Counted from the first letter of the stretch, positions 15,971 through 24,980 are shown. The stretch is DNA of 36,377 bases from Prevotella sp. (GCA_017467565.1 JAFUSV010000167.1:1-36377), one strand, 5' to 3'. The notes: a model not told the origin generated them from the letters alone. A program made the numbers and translations.

Positions 15971-18144
15971 GAAAGGGCTTTTCTTTACTGAGTACCCTAT
16001 GCCTGGTCACTGTGCAAGCAGTGGCCTGGCAAGGTGAAGTCGTCGTGGAAACCCCCAGTACGCAAATGCTGCTCTATGCCCAGGAGGGGCAAGACCTGCG
16101 CATGGCCTACTATGGCAACAAGTCGGCTACCATGCAGCAGGTGCGCGATGCCGGCGACAACCTCGACTTTCCCGCGCTGCCGGCCTTCGGTACCGTGGAT
16201 ATGGTGCAGTTGCCAGCCCTGCAAGTGCTGCATGGCGATGGCGACTTGAACCTGGAACTTGTGGTTGCCGACTATACTACCGCCACCGAGGGTAATGGCA
16301 TTGTACATACCTTCACTTTGAAGGATAAACTGCAACCGCTCACTGTGCGCCTTTATTATAAAGCCTACAACGAGGTGGATGTCATTGAGACATGGACCGA
16401 GATAGTGAATGGTGAGAAGAAAGCGGTCACGCTGAAGCGTTTCGACTCTGGTCAGCTCACTGTGCGTCAAGGCGACGTGTGGCTGACTCACATGCATGGA
16501 GACTGGGCTGCCGAGGCAAATGTTGTGCATGAGGTGCTCACGCCGGGTTGTAAGGTAATTCGCAATACCGACGGGGCACGCAATGCCCATATCGATGCCC
16601 CTGAACTGATGCTCTCGCTCGACGGAAAGCCACGTGAAGATACTGGTCGCACTATTGGTATGGCCCTCTGTTGGAGTGGTAATTACGAGTTGCGCATCAA
16701 CACTATTCTCAATAAGCAGATTCATGTCTATGCGGGCATCGACCCGCAATCATCGGAATACGTGCTTGATGCCGGTGCCACCTTCGTGACGCCCCGTCTG
16801 GCTATGACATATAGCACAGAGGGTATGGGCGGCGTGTCGCGTGCTTTCCATCGCTGGGCACGCAACGAGGGTATGCTGCATCGTGGCAATGGAGTGGGAG
16901 AGATACTGCTCAACTCGTGGGAGGGCCTCTACTTCGACATCAATGAAGAGCGCATGCTGCAGATGATGGACGACATTGCCAACCTTGGAGGCGAACTCTT
17001 CGTGATGGACGATGGCTGGTTTGGCGATAAGTATCAGCGCAATGATGACTCATCGACCCTGGGCGACTGGGTCGTAGACAGGAAGAAACTGCCCAACGGA
17101 CTGAAGGTACTATGCGACCACGCTAAGCAGAAAGGCATTAAGTTTGGCATCTGGATAGAGCCTGAGGCAGTGAACACCAAGAGCGAGCTCTTCGAGAAGC
17201 ATCCCGAATGGGTACTGCAGACCAAAGGTCGCGAACTGAAATTAGGCCGTGGCGGCACGCAGTTGGTACTTGATATGACCAATCCGGAGGTGCAGGATTT
17301 TGCTTTCAAGATTGTAGATGATCTGCTTACCAATTATCCCGAGATAAGCTATATTAAGTGGGATGCCAATGCTTCTATCCAGAATTATGGCTCACTGTAT
17401 CTGCCTCGCCATAAGCAGAACAATCTGTACATAGACTATCATCTGGGACTGCTCAAGGTGCTGCAGCGCATCCGCGAGAAATATCCGGATGTCGTCATTC
17501 AGGACTGTGCCTCTGGAGGCGGCCGTGCCAACTATGGTCTGTTGCCATATTTTGACGAGTTCTGGGTTTCCGATAATACGGATGCCCTGCAGCGCGTCTA
17601 CATCCAGTGGGGCACGTCGCTTTTCTTTCCTGCCAATGCCATGGCCTGTCATATTAACCACTGTCCCTATTGGAATACTGGTGGACGTGTCATTCCCGTC
17701 AAGTTCCGTTGCGACGTAGCTATGAGCGGTCGTCTCGGCATTGAGTTGCAGCCCAAAGACATGAGCGACGAGGAACGCCGACAGGTGGAGACCTGTTTCA
17801 GGGATTACAAAGAGATAAGAACAACCGTGCAGACAGGCGACCTCTATCGTCTCATATCTCCATACGACAGGAAGGGAGTGGCCGCACTGATGTATCACGG
17901 AGACGCGTCTTCAGTATTGTTTGTCTATAAGACCGACAACTACTACAACCAGCCCATACCCCGTATTCGTCTGGCAGGACTCCGCCCTGATAAGACCTAT
18001 ACTATAACGGAAAGGAACGTGCGTGTGAACCAGCAGCCCTGCACCCTCAGCGGCAAGCAGTTCTCAGGTCGCTTCCTGATGGATGTTGGCATTGAGGTGC
18101 CCCTGTTGGAAGACTATGCCAGCCGCGTGTTTATCCTTCAATAA
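15967..18144 (+). CDS. GH36 alpha-galactosidase
   Basis: A 725-residue enzyme with a signal peptide (cleavage near AVA-WQ), so probably periplasmic. It should remove alpha-1,6-galactose side groups from galactomanno-oligosaccharides. Family features: N-terminal beta-supersandwich (about 25-300), catalytic barrel with FVMDDGWFG, GIWIEPEAVN, nucleophile D466 in YIKWDAN, QDCASGGGR, acid/base D536 in VSDNTDALQR, and a C-terminal beta domain. Length is normal for the family. It overlaps the previous gene by ATGA and is followed after 11 bp by the second GH26, consistent with one operon. Together with the GH26 enzymes this makes galactomannan, not plain mannan, the likely natural substrate. Confidence 0.94.
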   Translation: MRKGFSLLSTLCLVTVQAVAWQGEVVVETPSTQMLLYAQEGQDLRMAYYGNKSATMQQVRDAGDNLDFPALPAFGTVDMVQLPALQVLHGDGDLNLELVVADYTTATEGNGIVHTFTLKDKLQPLTVRLYYKAYNEVDVIETWTEIVNGEKKAVTLKRFDSGQLTVRQGDVWLTHMHGDWAAEANVVHEVLTPGCKVIRNTDGARNAHIDAPELMLSLDGKPREDTGRTIGMALCWSGNYELRINTILNKQIHVYAGIDPQSSEYVLDAGATFVTPRLAMTYSTEGMGGVSRAFHRWARNEGMLHRGNGVGEILLNSWEGLYFDINEERMLQMMDDIANLGGELFVMDDGWFGDKYQRNDDSSTLGDWVVDRKKLPNGLKVLCDHAKQKGIKFGIWIEPEAVNTKSELFEKHPEWVLQTKGRELKLGRGGTQLVLDMTNPEVQDFAFKIVDDLLTNYPEISYIKWDANASIQNYGSLYLPRHKQNNLYIDYHLGLLKVLQRIREKYPDVVIQDCASGGGRANYGLLPYFDEFWVSDNTDALQRVYIQWGTSLFFPANAMACHINHCPYWNTGGRVIPVKFRCDVAMSGRLGIELQPKDMSDEERRQVETCFRDYKEIRTTVQTGDLYRLISPYDRKGVAALMYHGDASSVLFVYKTDNYYNQPIPRIRLAGLRPDKTYTITERNVRVNQQPCTLSGKQFSGRFLMDVGIEVPLLEDYASRVFILQ

Positions 18145-18155
18145 CCCGAAATCTC

Positions 18156-19250
18156 ATGAACAAAAGAATTCTCCATCTCGTCGCCCTTGTCTTCGTCAGT
18201 GTGGCGGCAGCATCTCAACCAGTGTCACCCACTCCTCGTCAGCAGCTTCTAACCCGTTTGGTTGAGTTGCAGGCCCGTGGTTACATGTTCGGCCATCAGG
18301 ACGACCCGTGCTACGGTATACGATGGTCGGGCATCACTGACCCGCAGAATCCGCAACCGGGCCGTAGCGACGTGCTTGAGGCCTGTGGCGACTATCCTGC
18401 CGTGATGGGCTTCGACCTGGGAGGTATCGAGATGGGCGACGAGAAGAACCTCGACTCCGTGCCGTTCCGCCGCATCCGTGATGAGCTTATAGCACACCAT
18501 CAGCGGGGAGGTATTGTCGCCCTGAGCTGGCATCCGCGCAATCCGCTGACGGGGGGCACGGCATGGGACAATGCCGATACGACGGTGGTCAGGAGTATTC
18601 TGCCTGGTGGCAACTGTCATCGCAAGTTCCTGCTGTGGATGAGAAACGTGCGTGACTTCCTCAAGACGCTCCGAACGCCTGACACCGACCGTCCCGTACC
18701 TGTCGTCTTCCGTCCCTGGCATGAGAATAACGGTGCATGGTTCTGGTGGGGCAGCAAGCAGTGCACTCCCGAGGAGTACCGTGCCCTGTGGTGTATGTTG
18801 CAGGACTATCTGCTCAGCGAGGACTTCGACAACCTGGTATGGAGTTGGAGTCCTAATCTGGGCATCAGGGCAGCGGACTTTGATTCCTACCCGGGCGACG
18901 ACCGCGTTGACCTGTTGGGCCTCGATGCCTACCAATGGGGCACGGAGCAGGACTTCATACGCGACCTCAACGCCGACCTCACCGTGCTCAGCAGTTTTGC
19001 CGCTGAGCGGGGCAAGCTCCTCGCCCTCACCGAGTGTGGCTTGAAGAACCTGCCCGACCCAACATGGTGGACGCGCGTGCTGAAGCCTCAGATAGACAAG
19101 TACCCCATCAGCTACTTTCTCGCCTGGCGCAATGCCGGCCCGCATGAGTACTTCGGACCGGCTCCAGGTGAGAAGAACGCCCTCTACTTCAACGAGATGA
19201 TAAGAAACAGCAACGTCATGATGCTAAAAGATATATCCAAGAACAAATGA
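18156..19250 (+). CDS. manA: GH26 beta-mannanase, probably periplasmic
   Basis: A 364-residue enzyme with a signal peptide (cleavage near AAAS-Q) and no lipobox. GH26 features: FGHQDDP near the N-terminus, [25 protein letters not shown] with acid/base E190, [23 protein letters not shown], and nucleophile E293 in ALTECGLKN. It overlaps the GH130 gene by ATGA. The order GH26 - GH130 - transporter - epimerase is that of the known Bacteroides fragilis mannobiose pathway, where the GH26 releases mannobiose. A mannobiose-releasing role in the periplasm is therefore likely here, but product size cannot be read from the sequence. Confidence 0.92.
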   Translation: MNKRILHLVALVFVSVAAASQPVSPTPRQQLLTRLVELQARGYMFGHQDDPCYGIRWSGITDPQNPQPGRSDVLEACGDYPAVMGFDLGGIEMGDEKNLDSVPFRRIRDELIAHHQRGGIVALSWHPRNPLTGGTAWDNADTTVVRSILPGGNCHRKFLLWMRNVRDFLKTLRTPDTDRPVPVVFRPWHENNGAWFWWGSKQCTPEEYRALWCMLQDYLLSEDFDNLVWSWSPNLGIRAADFDSYPGDDRVDLLGLDAYQWGTEQDFIRDLNADLTVLSSFAAERGKLLALTECGLKNLPDPTWWTRVLKPQIDKYPISYFLAWRNAGPHEYFGPAPGEKNALYFNEMIRNSNVMMLKDISKNK

Positions 19251-20410
19251 ACTACGAACAGAAACTGGCAGCCCTGCGTGAACGTCACGAGCAGCTGCTC
19301 AACCGAGAGAATACCCCCCTGGGGTATGGAAACGGTATCTACGAGAAATACAAGTATCCCATTCTGACTGCCGAGCACACACCTCTGGAGTGGCGCTACG
19401 ACTTCTCAGAGAAGGACAACCCCTATCTGATGCAGCGTATCATGATGAACGCTGTGCTCAATGCCGGTGCTATCAAGATAGATGGGCGCTACCTCTTGGT
19501 ATGCCGTGTGGAGGGTGCCGACCGCAAGAGCTTCTTTGCTGTGGCTGAGTCGCCTAACGGTATCGACCACTTCCGCTTCTGGGACGAGCCTGTCACCATG
19601 CCCGAGACACTGATACCTGCTACTAATGTCTACGACATGCGGCTGACGCAGCATGAGGACGGCTGGATATATGGTGTGTTCTGTGCCGAGCGCCACGATG
19701 AGCTACACCCTAAAGACCTCTCGGCAGCCACGGCCTCTGCTGCCATTGCACGCACCAAGGATCTGAAGACGTGGGAGCGGTTGCACGACCTGAAGTCGGG
19801 GAGCCAGCAACGCAATGTGGTGCTGCACCCTGAGTTTGTAGACGGTAAGTATGCCTTCTACACCCGTCCGCAGGATGGCTTCATCGATACGGGCAGTGGT
19901 GGCGGCATAGGGTGGGGGCTGTGCGAGGACATCACCCATGCAGAGATAGACGAGGAAGTCATCATCAATCCGCGCCACTATCACACTGTCATGGAGGTAA
20001 AGAATGGTGAGGGGCCGGCACCTATTAAAACACCGAAAGGCTGGCTACACCTGGCCCATGGTGTGCGCAACACGGCTGATGGCCTGCGCTATGTATTATA
20101 TATGTACATGACGGCGCTCGATGATCCTACTAAGGTCATAGCCCAGCCTGGCGGTTATTTCCTGGCTCCTGAGGGCGACGAGTATGTGGGCGATGTGATG
20201 AACGTTGCCTTCTCCAACGGCTGGATCAAGGATGACGATGGGCACGTGCTCATCTACTATGCCACGGCCGACACCCGTCTGCATGTGGCAGTCAGCAGCA
20301 TCGACCGTTTGGTAGACTATTGTCTTCACACCCCTGCTGACGGACTGACCACCTCGGCCAGTGTGGAGACTATCAAGCGGCTCATCAACAAGAATCGTCT
20401 ATCTGTCTAA
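19247..20410 (+). CDS. GH130 4-O-beta-D-mannosyl-D-glucose phosphorylase
   Basis: A 387-residue cytoplasmic protein (no signal peptide). It should convert mannosyl-glucose and phosphate to mannose-1-phosphate and glucose (EC 2.4.1.281). It has the GH130 five-bladed propeller pattern: [48 protein letters not shown] with the probable catalytic acid D130, and [19 protein letters not shown]. The length and the N-terminal motif fit the GH130_1 mannosylglucose phosphorylases. The adjacent symporter and 2-epimerase strongly support this specificity over mannosyl-GlcNAc phosphorylases of the same family. Confidence 0.92.
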   Translation: MNYEQKLAALRERHEQLLNRENTPLGYGNGIYEKYKYPILTAEHTPLEWRYDFSEKDNPYLMQRIMMNAVLNAGAIKIDGRYLLVCRVEGADRKSFFAVAESPNGIDHFRFWDEPVTMPETLIPATNVYDMRLTQHEDGWIYGVFCAERHDELHPKDLSAATASAAIARTKDLKTWERLHDLKSGSQQRNVVLHPEFVDGKYAFYTRPQDGFIDTGSGGGIGWGLCEDITHAEIDEEVIINPRHYHTVMEVKNGEGPAPIKTPKGWLHLAHGVRNTADGLRYVLYMYMTALDDPTKVIAQPGGYFLAPEGDEYVGDVMNVAFSNGWIKDDDGHVLIYYATADTRLHVAVSSIDRLVDYCLHTPADGLTTSASVETIKRLINKNRLSV

Positions 20411-20431
20411 CAGTCGTCTATCCGTATCATT

Positions 20432-21832
20432 ATGGCAAAGTTGATTGAGAAAATAGGCTATGGCTTCGGCGACATGTCGTCGTCGATGTTCTGGAAGGTC
20501 TTCAGCTACTACCTTCCCTTCTTCTACAGCAATGTCTTCGGACTGTCGCTGGCCGATGCCGGTGTGTTGGTGCTGGTCACCCGCATCTGGGATGCCGTCA
20601 GCGACCCTATGATGGGTGTCATTGCCGACCGTACCCATACGCGCTGGGGCAAGTACCGTCCTTACCTGCTCTTCGTGGCACCGCTGTTCTCGGTGGCTGG
20701 CATCCTCCTGTTTACCACGCCCGATTGGGAATATGGGGCCAAGCTCGTCTGGGCCTATGTCACCTATATCCTGATGATGACGGTCTATACAGGCATCAAC
20801 GTGCCCTACGGAGCCATGCTGGGTGTGATGACAGATGATTCTCGCGAGAAGACCGTTTTTTCCTCTTTCCGCATGTTCTTTGCCTATGGCGGTTCGTTCA
20901 TCGCCTTGGCTGCCTGGGAGCCGCTGGTCAACATGTTCCGTTCGGCGGGCGAGGGGAGTCAGGATGCCTGGCAGCATGCCATGATGCTGGTGGCGGCAGC
21001 CTGTCTGATACTTTTCCTGCTGTGTTTCTCGCTGACACGCGAGCGGTTGAAGACCGTCTCTACCGTCAGCATCGGCAAGGACTTCCGCGCGTTGCTCTCC
21101 AACCGTCCGTGGTGGTTGCTCATTGGCGCTGCCCTCTGTTTCAACCTCTTCTGCACAGTACGTGGTGCCACCGTGGCCTACTATTTTGCTGACGTCATCG
21201 GTTTCGATGCCGTGCTGAGGCTGGGGTCGTGGAGCATCCTCTTCTATGCGGGCCTGTTCCTCAGCATAGGCGAGGTGTCGAACATGGTGGGCGTGGCGAT
21301 GACGGTGTCGCTGGCCAAGCGTTTCGGCAAGAAGACGACCTTCATCGGGGTCAACGTCGGACTCTTCGTCCTGAGCATCCTCTTCTTCTTCATCCCCGTC
21401 TCGCCCACAGGTTTCTGGCTGATGTTGCTCTTCCAGGTGCTCATCTCCATGCTCACCGGCATCATGTCGCCACTCGTCTGGTCTATGTATGCCGACGTGA
21501 GCGACTACGCCGAGCTGCGCTACAAGACGGCTTCCACAGGACTGATATTCTCGTCGTCAAGCATGGCTCAGAAGTTTGGGGGTGCCATTGGCGGTGCTGC
21601 CGTCTTGTGGCTGCTGGCTGCCTGTGGCTATACGCCGCGCACCGACGAGCAGATGGCGGCGCAGGCCGTGCTGCAGCAGCCTGACTCGGCCTTGATGTGC
21701 CTGCGCTGCCTCATGTCGTTCATTCCTGCAGCCGTGGCTCTCGTAGCTATCCTCGTGTGCCGTTACTATCCGTTGACTTCCCGTAAGATGGAAGAGATTG
21801 ATGCTGAACTGAAAATACAGAGACATTCATGA
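20432..21832 (+). CDS. GPH-family (MFS) sugar:cation symporter, probably for mannobiose
   Basis: A 466-residue inner-membrane protein with about 12 hydrophobic segments. It has the GPH-family signatures near the N-terminus: IGYGFGDMSSSMFWKV, DAVSDPMMGVIADRTHTRWGKYRPYLL; and later MYADVSDYAELRYKTASTGLIFSSSSMAQKFGGAIGG. The gene lies between the mannosylglucose phosphorylase and the 2-epimerase and overlaps the latter by ATGA. From this position it is inferred to carry mannobiose from periplasm to cytoplasm. The coupling ion cannot be told from the sequence. Confidence 0.92.
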   Translation: MAKLIEKIGYGFGDMSSSMFWKVFSYYLPFFYSNVFGLSLADAGVLVLVTRIWDAVSDPMMGVIADRTHTRWGKYRPYLLFVAPLFSVAGILLFTTPDWEYGAKLVWAYVTYILMMTVYTGINVPYGAMLGVMTDDSREKTVFSSFRMFFAYGGSFIALAAWEPLVNMFRSAGEGSQDAWQHAMMLVAAACLILFLLCFSLTRERLKTVSTVSIGKDFRALLSNRPWWLLIGAALCFNLFCTVRGATVAYYFADVIGFDAVLRLGSWSILFYAGLFLSIGEVSNMVGVAMTVSLAKRFGKKTTFIGVNVGLFVLSILFFFIPVSPTGFWLMLLFQVLISMLTGIMSPLVWSMYADVSDYAELRYKTASTGLIFSSSSMAQKFGGAIGGAAVLWLLAACGYTPRTDEQMAAQAVLQQPDSALMCLRCLMSFIPAAVALVAILVCRYYPLTSRKMEEIDAELKIQRHS

Positions 21833-22995
21833 CAAGAGAAGAACTGAAACAGTCAGCCCGCCAGCTGTTGGAGGGCAACATTCTGAGTTTCTGGATGCGT
21901 GAGATGCAAGACCACGAGCGAGGAGGCTTCTATGGGCGTATGGATGGCTACGGTCATATCCATACACAGGCCGACAAAGGAGCTATTCTGAATGCACGCA
22001 TCCTTTGGACCTTCTCGGCAGCCTACAGGGTGCTGGGTGACAAGAGATATTTGGAGGTAGCTACGCGAGCCCGTGACTATTTCCTGCAGCACTTCATCGA
22101 CCCTGAGTATGGGGGCGTCTATTGGTCGGTGGATTTCAAGGGTAATCCCAAAGATACAAAGAAACAGACCTATGCCATAGGGTTTGCCATCTACGGACTC
22201 AGCGAGTATGCCCGTGCCACAGGCGACCAGACTGCCTTCGACGAGGCCATCCGTCTGTTCGACTGTATAGAACGTCATGCCTACGACCCCGTCTATAACG
22301 GCTACATCGAAGCCACGACGCGCGACTGGCAACCCATCGCCGACATGCGACTCTCATTAAAAGACCAGAACTATCCCAAGTCGCAGAACACCCACCTCCA
22401 CATCATCGAGCCCTACACCAACCTCCTACGCTGTGCCGTGTGTCGCGATTCTATCGCGGCCGCCGTTACTCCCTCGGTCTCGGTCCTCCCCTCCCGCATA
22501 GAAAACCTCATCACCCTCTTCACCACTCGCATCATGAACCCGCATACCCATCACCTCGACCTCTTCTTCGACAACGACTGGACCTGTCGTAGCGAGGGAC
22601 AGGTCAGCTGCGGCCACGACATAGAATGCTCATGGTTGCTCAACGAGGCGGCCATCGTCCTGGACAATCCTGTACTTCTCGACCGCATAGAGCCTGTAGT
22701 GATGCGACTCTCGGAAATTGTCAACAGCGTAGACACCGTCTGGTGGGAACAGGCTGAAGCTGTCGTCGGCTTCCTCAACATCTACCAGCAATTCGGCGAC
22801 GAGGAGGCCTATCGGAAGGCTGTCGCCCACTACCAGTACATCCTCGATCACCTCGTTGACTGGGAAAACGGCGAGTGGTATTGGAGTGTTAATGCCGACG
22901 GCACTCCCAACCGCGACGACGACAAGGCAGGATTTTGGAAGTGTCCCTACCACAACGGCCGCATGTGCCTGGAGATTATTGAGCGCAATTTTTGA
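21829..22995 (+). CDS. Mannobiose / cellobiose 2-epimerase (AGE family)
   Basis: A 388-residue cytoplasmic enzyme of the N-acylglucosamine/cellobiose 2-epimerase fold (alpha/alpha barrel). It should convert beta-1,4-mannobiose to 4-O-mannosyl-glucose (EC 5.1.3.11), the substrate of the GH130 enzyme. Motifs: ERGGFYGRMDGYG, KGAILNARILWTFSAAYR, NTHLHIIEPYTNL, and the two probable catalytic histidines H263 in GHDIECSWLL and H375 in CPYHNGR. The segment at about 205-225 (rich in A, V, S, T) is a possible small insertion. It is the last gene of the mannan operon; a terminator starts within its final codons. Confidence 0.93.
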   Translation: MTREELKQSARQLLEGNILSFWMREMQDHERGGFYGRMDGYGHIHTQADKGAILNARILWTFSAAYRVLGDKRYLEVATRARDYFLQHFIDPEYGGVYWSVDFKGNPKDTKKQTYAIGFAIYGLSEYARATGDQTAFDEAIRLFDCIERHAYDPVYNGYIEATTRDWQPIADMRLSLKDQNYPKSQNTHLHIIEPYTNLLRCAVCRDSIAAAVTPSVSVLPSRIENLITLFTTRIMNPHTHHLDLFFDNDWTCRSEGQVSCGHDIECSWLLNEAAIVLDNPVLLDRIEPVVMRLSEIVNSVDTVWWEQAEAVVGFLNIYQQFGDEEAYRKAVAHYQYILDHLVDWENGEWYWSVNADGTPNRDDDKAGFWKCPYHNGRMCLEIIERNF

Positions 22996-23015
22996 AATTT
23001 GCGCTCTTTTCTTTT
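22981..23015 (+). terminator. Terminator at the end of the mannan operon
   Basis: GAGCGCAA (22981-22988) pairs with TTGCGCTC (22999-23006), followed by TTTTCTTTT. The 5' arm and the stop codon of the epimerase gene lie inside the hairpin. Confidence 0.85.
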
Positions 23016-23044
23016 GCTTGTTCCAATGAAAATGAGTAACTTTG
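23013..23044 (+). promoter_or_regulatory. Promoter of the HU-like gene
   Basis: TTTG (23013-23016), a 20-bp gap, then TAACTTTG (23037-23044), both matching the Bacteroidetes consensus. It starts within the T-tract of the preceding terminator and lies 35 bp before the start codon. Confidence 0.75.
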
Positions 23045-23079
23045 TCGCTCAATAGCAATCAACCTCAATCATTCGGACT

Positions 23080-23739
23080 ATGCCAAAGAAAATATTTTTC
23101 AGCGTACACCGCAACCCGCTGCCCGACCGTGAGGGCAACACTACCTACCAGGTGCGTAACGAGAACTTCCGTACGATGGACACACACGAACTGCTCGAGC
23201 ACCTGCAGTTCCACGGACTGGCCCGGCGCGAGCTGATGGAGATGGCACTCGTCGTGCTGCAGAAGGAAATCGTCGAGCAGGTCACCGACAACAAGCGCCT
23301 CCATCTCAACGGCATCGGCACCTTCTTCCTCAAACTCGGACTGCGCAAGCATCTCGACGAAGAGGGCAACGAGTACCTGCCCGTCTACACAGACCCCAAC
23401 GATATCACCGGCAACGACGTGGCCATCGAATCCATCAACTTCACACCCGACAACGAACTGCTCGCCATGCTCTACGCCTCGGGCTACTCCTTCGAGAACG
23501 TCAACCCCAAGGGCAGTGTCGGCAAGTCCTTGCCCGTAGATTTCGACAAGATGAAAACTGTTCTCAAGGCCTATCTCGACGAGCACGGATTCATCACGAC
23601 GAGCGAGTTCCGCAGCCTCTTCGGACTGACGAAGTATATGGGCGACAAGACCCTTTTACAGCTGATCACCGAGCCGTCACCCATGCTGACAAGGGTGAAG
23701 GAGGGCAACCTGTACATCTATCGCCTGCGAACGACGTGA
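23080..23739 (+). CDS. HU-like DNA-binding protein with C-terminal extension
   Basis: A 219-residue protein. Residues about 1-125 follow the HU/IHF-like pattern found in Bacteroidetes: ELMEMALVVLQKEIVEQVTDNKRLHLNGIGTFFLKLG, then a strand-rich arm region. Residues about 150-219 (a helical segment, then EHGFITTSEFRSLFGLTKYMGDKTLLQLI and a basic end) look like a small winged-helix-type extension. It is probably a nucleoid-associated or DNA-architectural protein. It is transcribed alone between two terminators. The array of near-palindromes that starts 85 bp after its stop codon could be a binding target, but nothing in the sequence proves a link. Confidence 0.82.
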   Translation: MPKKIFFSVHRNPLPDREGNTTYQVRNENFRTMDTHELLEHLQFHGLARRELMEMALVVLQKEIVEQVTDNKRLHLNGIGTFFLKLGLRKHLDEEGNEYLPVYTDPNDITGNDVAIESINFTPDNELLAMLYASGYSFENVNPKGSVGKSLPVDFDKMKTVLKAYLDEHGFITTSEFRSLFGLTKYMGDKTLLQLITEPSPMLTRVKEGNLYIYRLRTT

Positions 23740-23768
23740 AGAAACAGCGTTTTCTCCGACCTAACATC

Positions 23769-23799
23769 TGCCGCTTACTCACCCTAAGCGGCATTTTTT
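23769..23799 (+). terminator. Terminator of the HU-like gene
   Basis: TGCCGCTTA (23769-23777), loop CTCACCC, TAAGCGGCA (23785-23793), then six T. A classic strong rho-independent terminator. Confidence 0.92.
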
Positions 23800-23823
23800 G
23801 TCACTTCAATCAGCATACTTTCT

Positions 23824-23937
23824 TATTGGTTGACTGTAGTCGACCGATTAGTTGACTACAGTCAACCGATTAGTCGACTTAAGTCAACCGATTAGTCGAC
23901 TTAAGTCAACCGATTAGTTGACTATAGTCAACCAATA
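23824..23937. repeat. Array of five 16-bp near-palindromes on a 22-bp period
   Basis: Units GTyGACT-NN-AGTCrAC start at 23829, 23851, 23873, 23895 and 23917, exactly 22 bp apart. All four gaps are the identical hexamer CGATTA. The central pair varies (GT, AC, TA, TA, AT). The arms vary only T/C on the left and A/G on the right, so each arm pairing stays Watson-Crick or G-U. The whole array is also bounded by a perfect 12-bp inverted repeat, TATTGGTTGACT (23824-23835) and AGTCAACCAATA (23926-23937). There is no open frame across it. The spacer is far too short and too constant for a CRISPR array. Confidence 0.9.
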
Positions 23938-24175
23938 GCCAATCAGCCTGTTTTCACTCGTCAACTGTACCATTAAGGATGACTGCCTCGGCTATTTGAG
24001 GGTGGCAAACACTATAGTTCATGTCCTTATGAGTGCTCAATGAAAAGCCCAAGCGCTTTACCCATGCAGTGTCGGTATGATCATTACAGGTGGAAGTTCT
24101 TCATTTGAGCACTTCCGTAGAATTAATACTTTTCTTCAAATAAACAAAGAATTTGGCAAGATTTCTTCCTTTTCC

Positions 24176-24206
24176 TTTGGTGTTTCAGGATTATTTTGTA
24201 AATTTG
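24176..24206 (+). promoter_or_regulatory. Promoter upstream of the structured leader
   Basis: TTTG (24176-24179), a 19-bp gap, TAAATTTG (24199-24206). Good match to the Bacteroidetes promoter, 249 bp before the next start codon. Between the palindrome array and this promoter (23938-24175) I see no gene, only weak inverted repeats such as GGAAGT/ACTTCC. Confidence 0.65.
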
Positions 24207-24442
24207 CAGTCGTTCTACGGAACAAGACATATTGAATAAACGAAGCGTTATGCTCGACTTGCTGATAGAAATGTGAGAAACTTCTAAGATGTGCAAGGAC
24301 GGTTTTAACGGTTCGCGCATATAGCGTGGACTGATTGCAGCCTCTCACATCAAGGTAATTCTCACAACCTCTATCAGAAGAAGTGGCATATCAGTGCCAC
24401 GCTTCATAACAATTAAAGGCTCTCGTGGCAGCTGGAGGGTAA
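24207..24442 (+). ncRNA. Putative structured 5' leader or small RNA
   Basis: About 235 untranslated bases follow a good promoter. Strong pairings: CTGATAG (24262-24268) with CTATCAG (24371-24377), and TGTGAGAA (24272-24279) with TTCTCACA (24359-24366), together one long stem. Alternatively ATGTGAGA (24271-24278) pairs with TCTCACAT (24343-24350), which would exclude the second of these helices. A separate hairpin, GTGGCA (24383-24388) with TGCCAC (24395-24400), follows. GGAGGG at 24434-24439 could be a ribosome-binding site or be masked by structure. I cannot assign it to a named RNA family. It may be a cis-regulator of the next gene or an independent RNA. Confidence 0.5.
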
Positions 24443-24455
24443 ATGAATCATATTT

Positions 24456-24980
24456 ATGGAAAGAGAGTATACTTCGCCTGTAATCAATGTCATAGAGTTA
24501 GATAGCGCCTCTATGCTGTGCTCGTCCTCACCTGATCATAAAGCTATACCAAATACTACATATTCAACTAATGCCTCTAATTCTTCCAATGTGTATTCCT
24601 CTCTAACACAGAGACAGAAGATGGCTGCCATGAATTTGATGACCGTGTTTGGAGGATCCTGCTCTGGGACATCACAGAATATAGATAAGATTAACCACAT
24701 TATGTCGGTCGAAGGTGGCAAAATGGGAGTTACTGGAGCCGAGGTACACGCTGCAATAGACACCTTTTCAGGGATGCCAGATATGGTAAATGCTCTTAAA
24801 GGAGTTAACCGAAGTGCTTTAGAAAGTTTATTTTGGGCATATTATTGTATTATTGCTGTTGGCAAGTCAGCACAAGCAGTTCAAGTGTTGCTTGGTGTCT
24901 ATAGAGATTTGGGGTTTAGCGAACAAGAATGTGCTTCTATATTGGAAAAAAGAACTGGTATAAAACTTGAAAATTTATGA
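24456..24980 (+). CDS. 174-residue protein of unknown function
   Basis: AT-rich gene unlike the mannan locus in base composition. The opening EREYTSPVINVIELDSASML has the Y-xx-P...V-x-x-L pattern of small Bacteroidetes peptides, also seen at 6213. It is followed by a Ser/Asn-rich linker (about 25-50) and a helical domain (about 50-174) with hydrophobic segments such as ALESLFWAYYCIIAVGKSAQAVQVLLGVY. There is no typical signal peptide. A peptide-like leader joined to a folded domain might suggest a secreted or processed product, but no function can be assigned. It is preceded by the structured leader. Confidence 0.65.
   Translation: MEREYTSPVINVIELDSASMLCSSSPDHKAIPNTTYSTNASNSSNVYSSLTQRQKMAAMNLMTVFGGSCSGTSQNIDKINHIMSVEGGKMGVTGAEVHAAIDTFSGMPDMVNALKGVNRSALESLFWAYYCIIAVGKSAQAVQVLLGVYRDLGFSEQECASILEKRTGIKLENL

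Noticed and set aside
23824..23937. CRISPR array
   Set aside because: Spacers are 6 bp and all identical, and the repeated units are 16-bp palindromes. No cas genes are present.
24123..24348. Minus-strand open frames of 65 and 70 codons
   Set aside because: They lie opposite a good promoter and a structured leader, have no recognisable domain and overlap each other in different frames.
24443..24505. 20-residue upstream open frame with CNQC, well spaced from GGAGGG
   Set aside because: Too short to support as a gene and it overlaps the 24456 gene in another frame. It could still be a regulatory reading frame.
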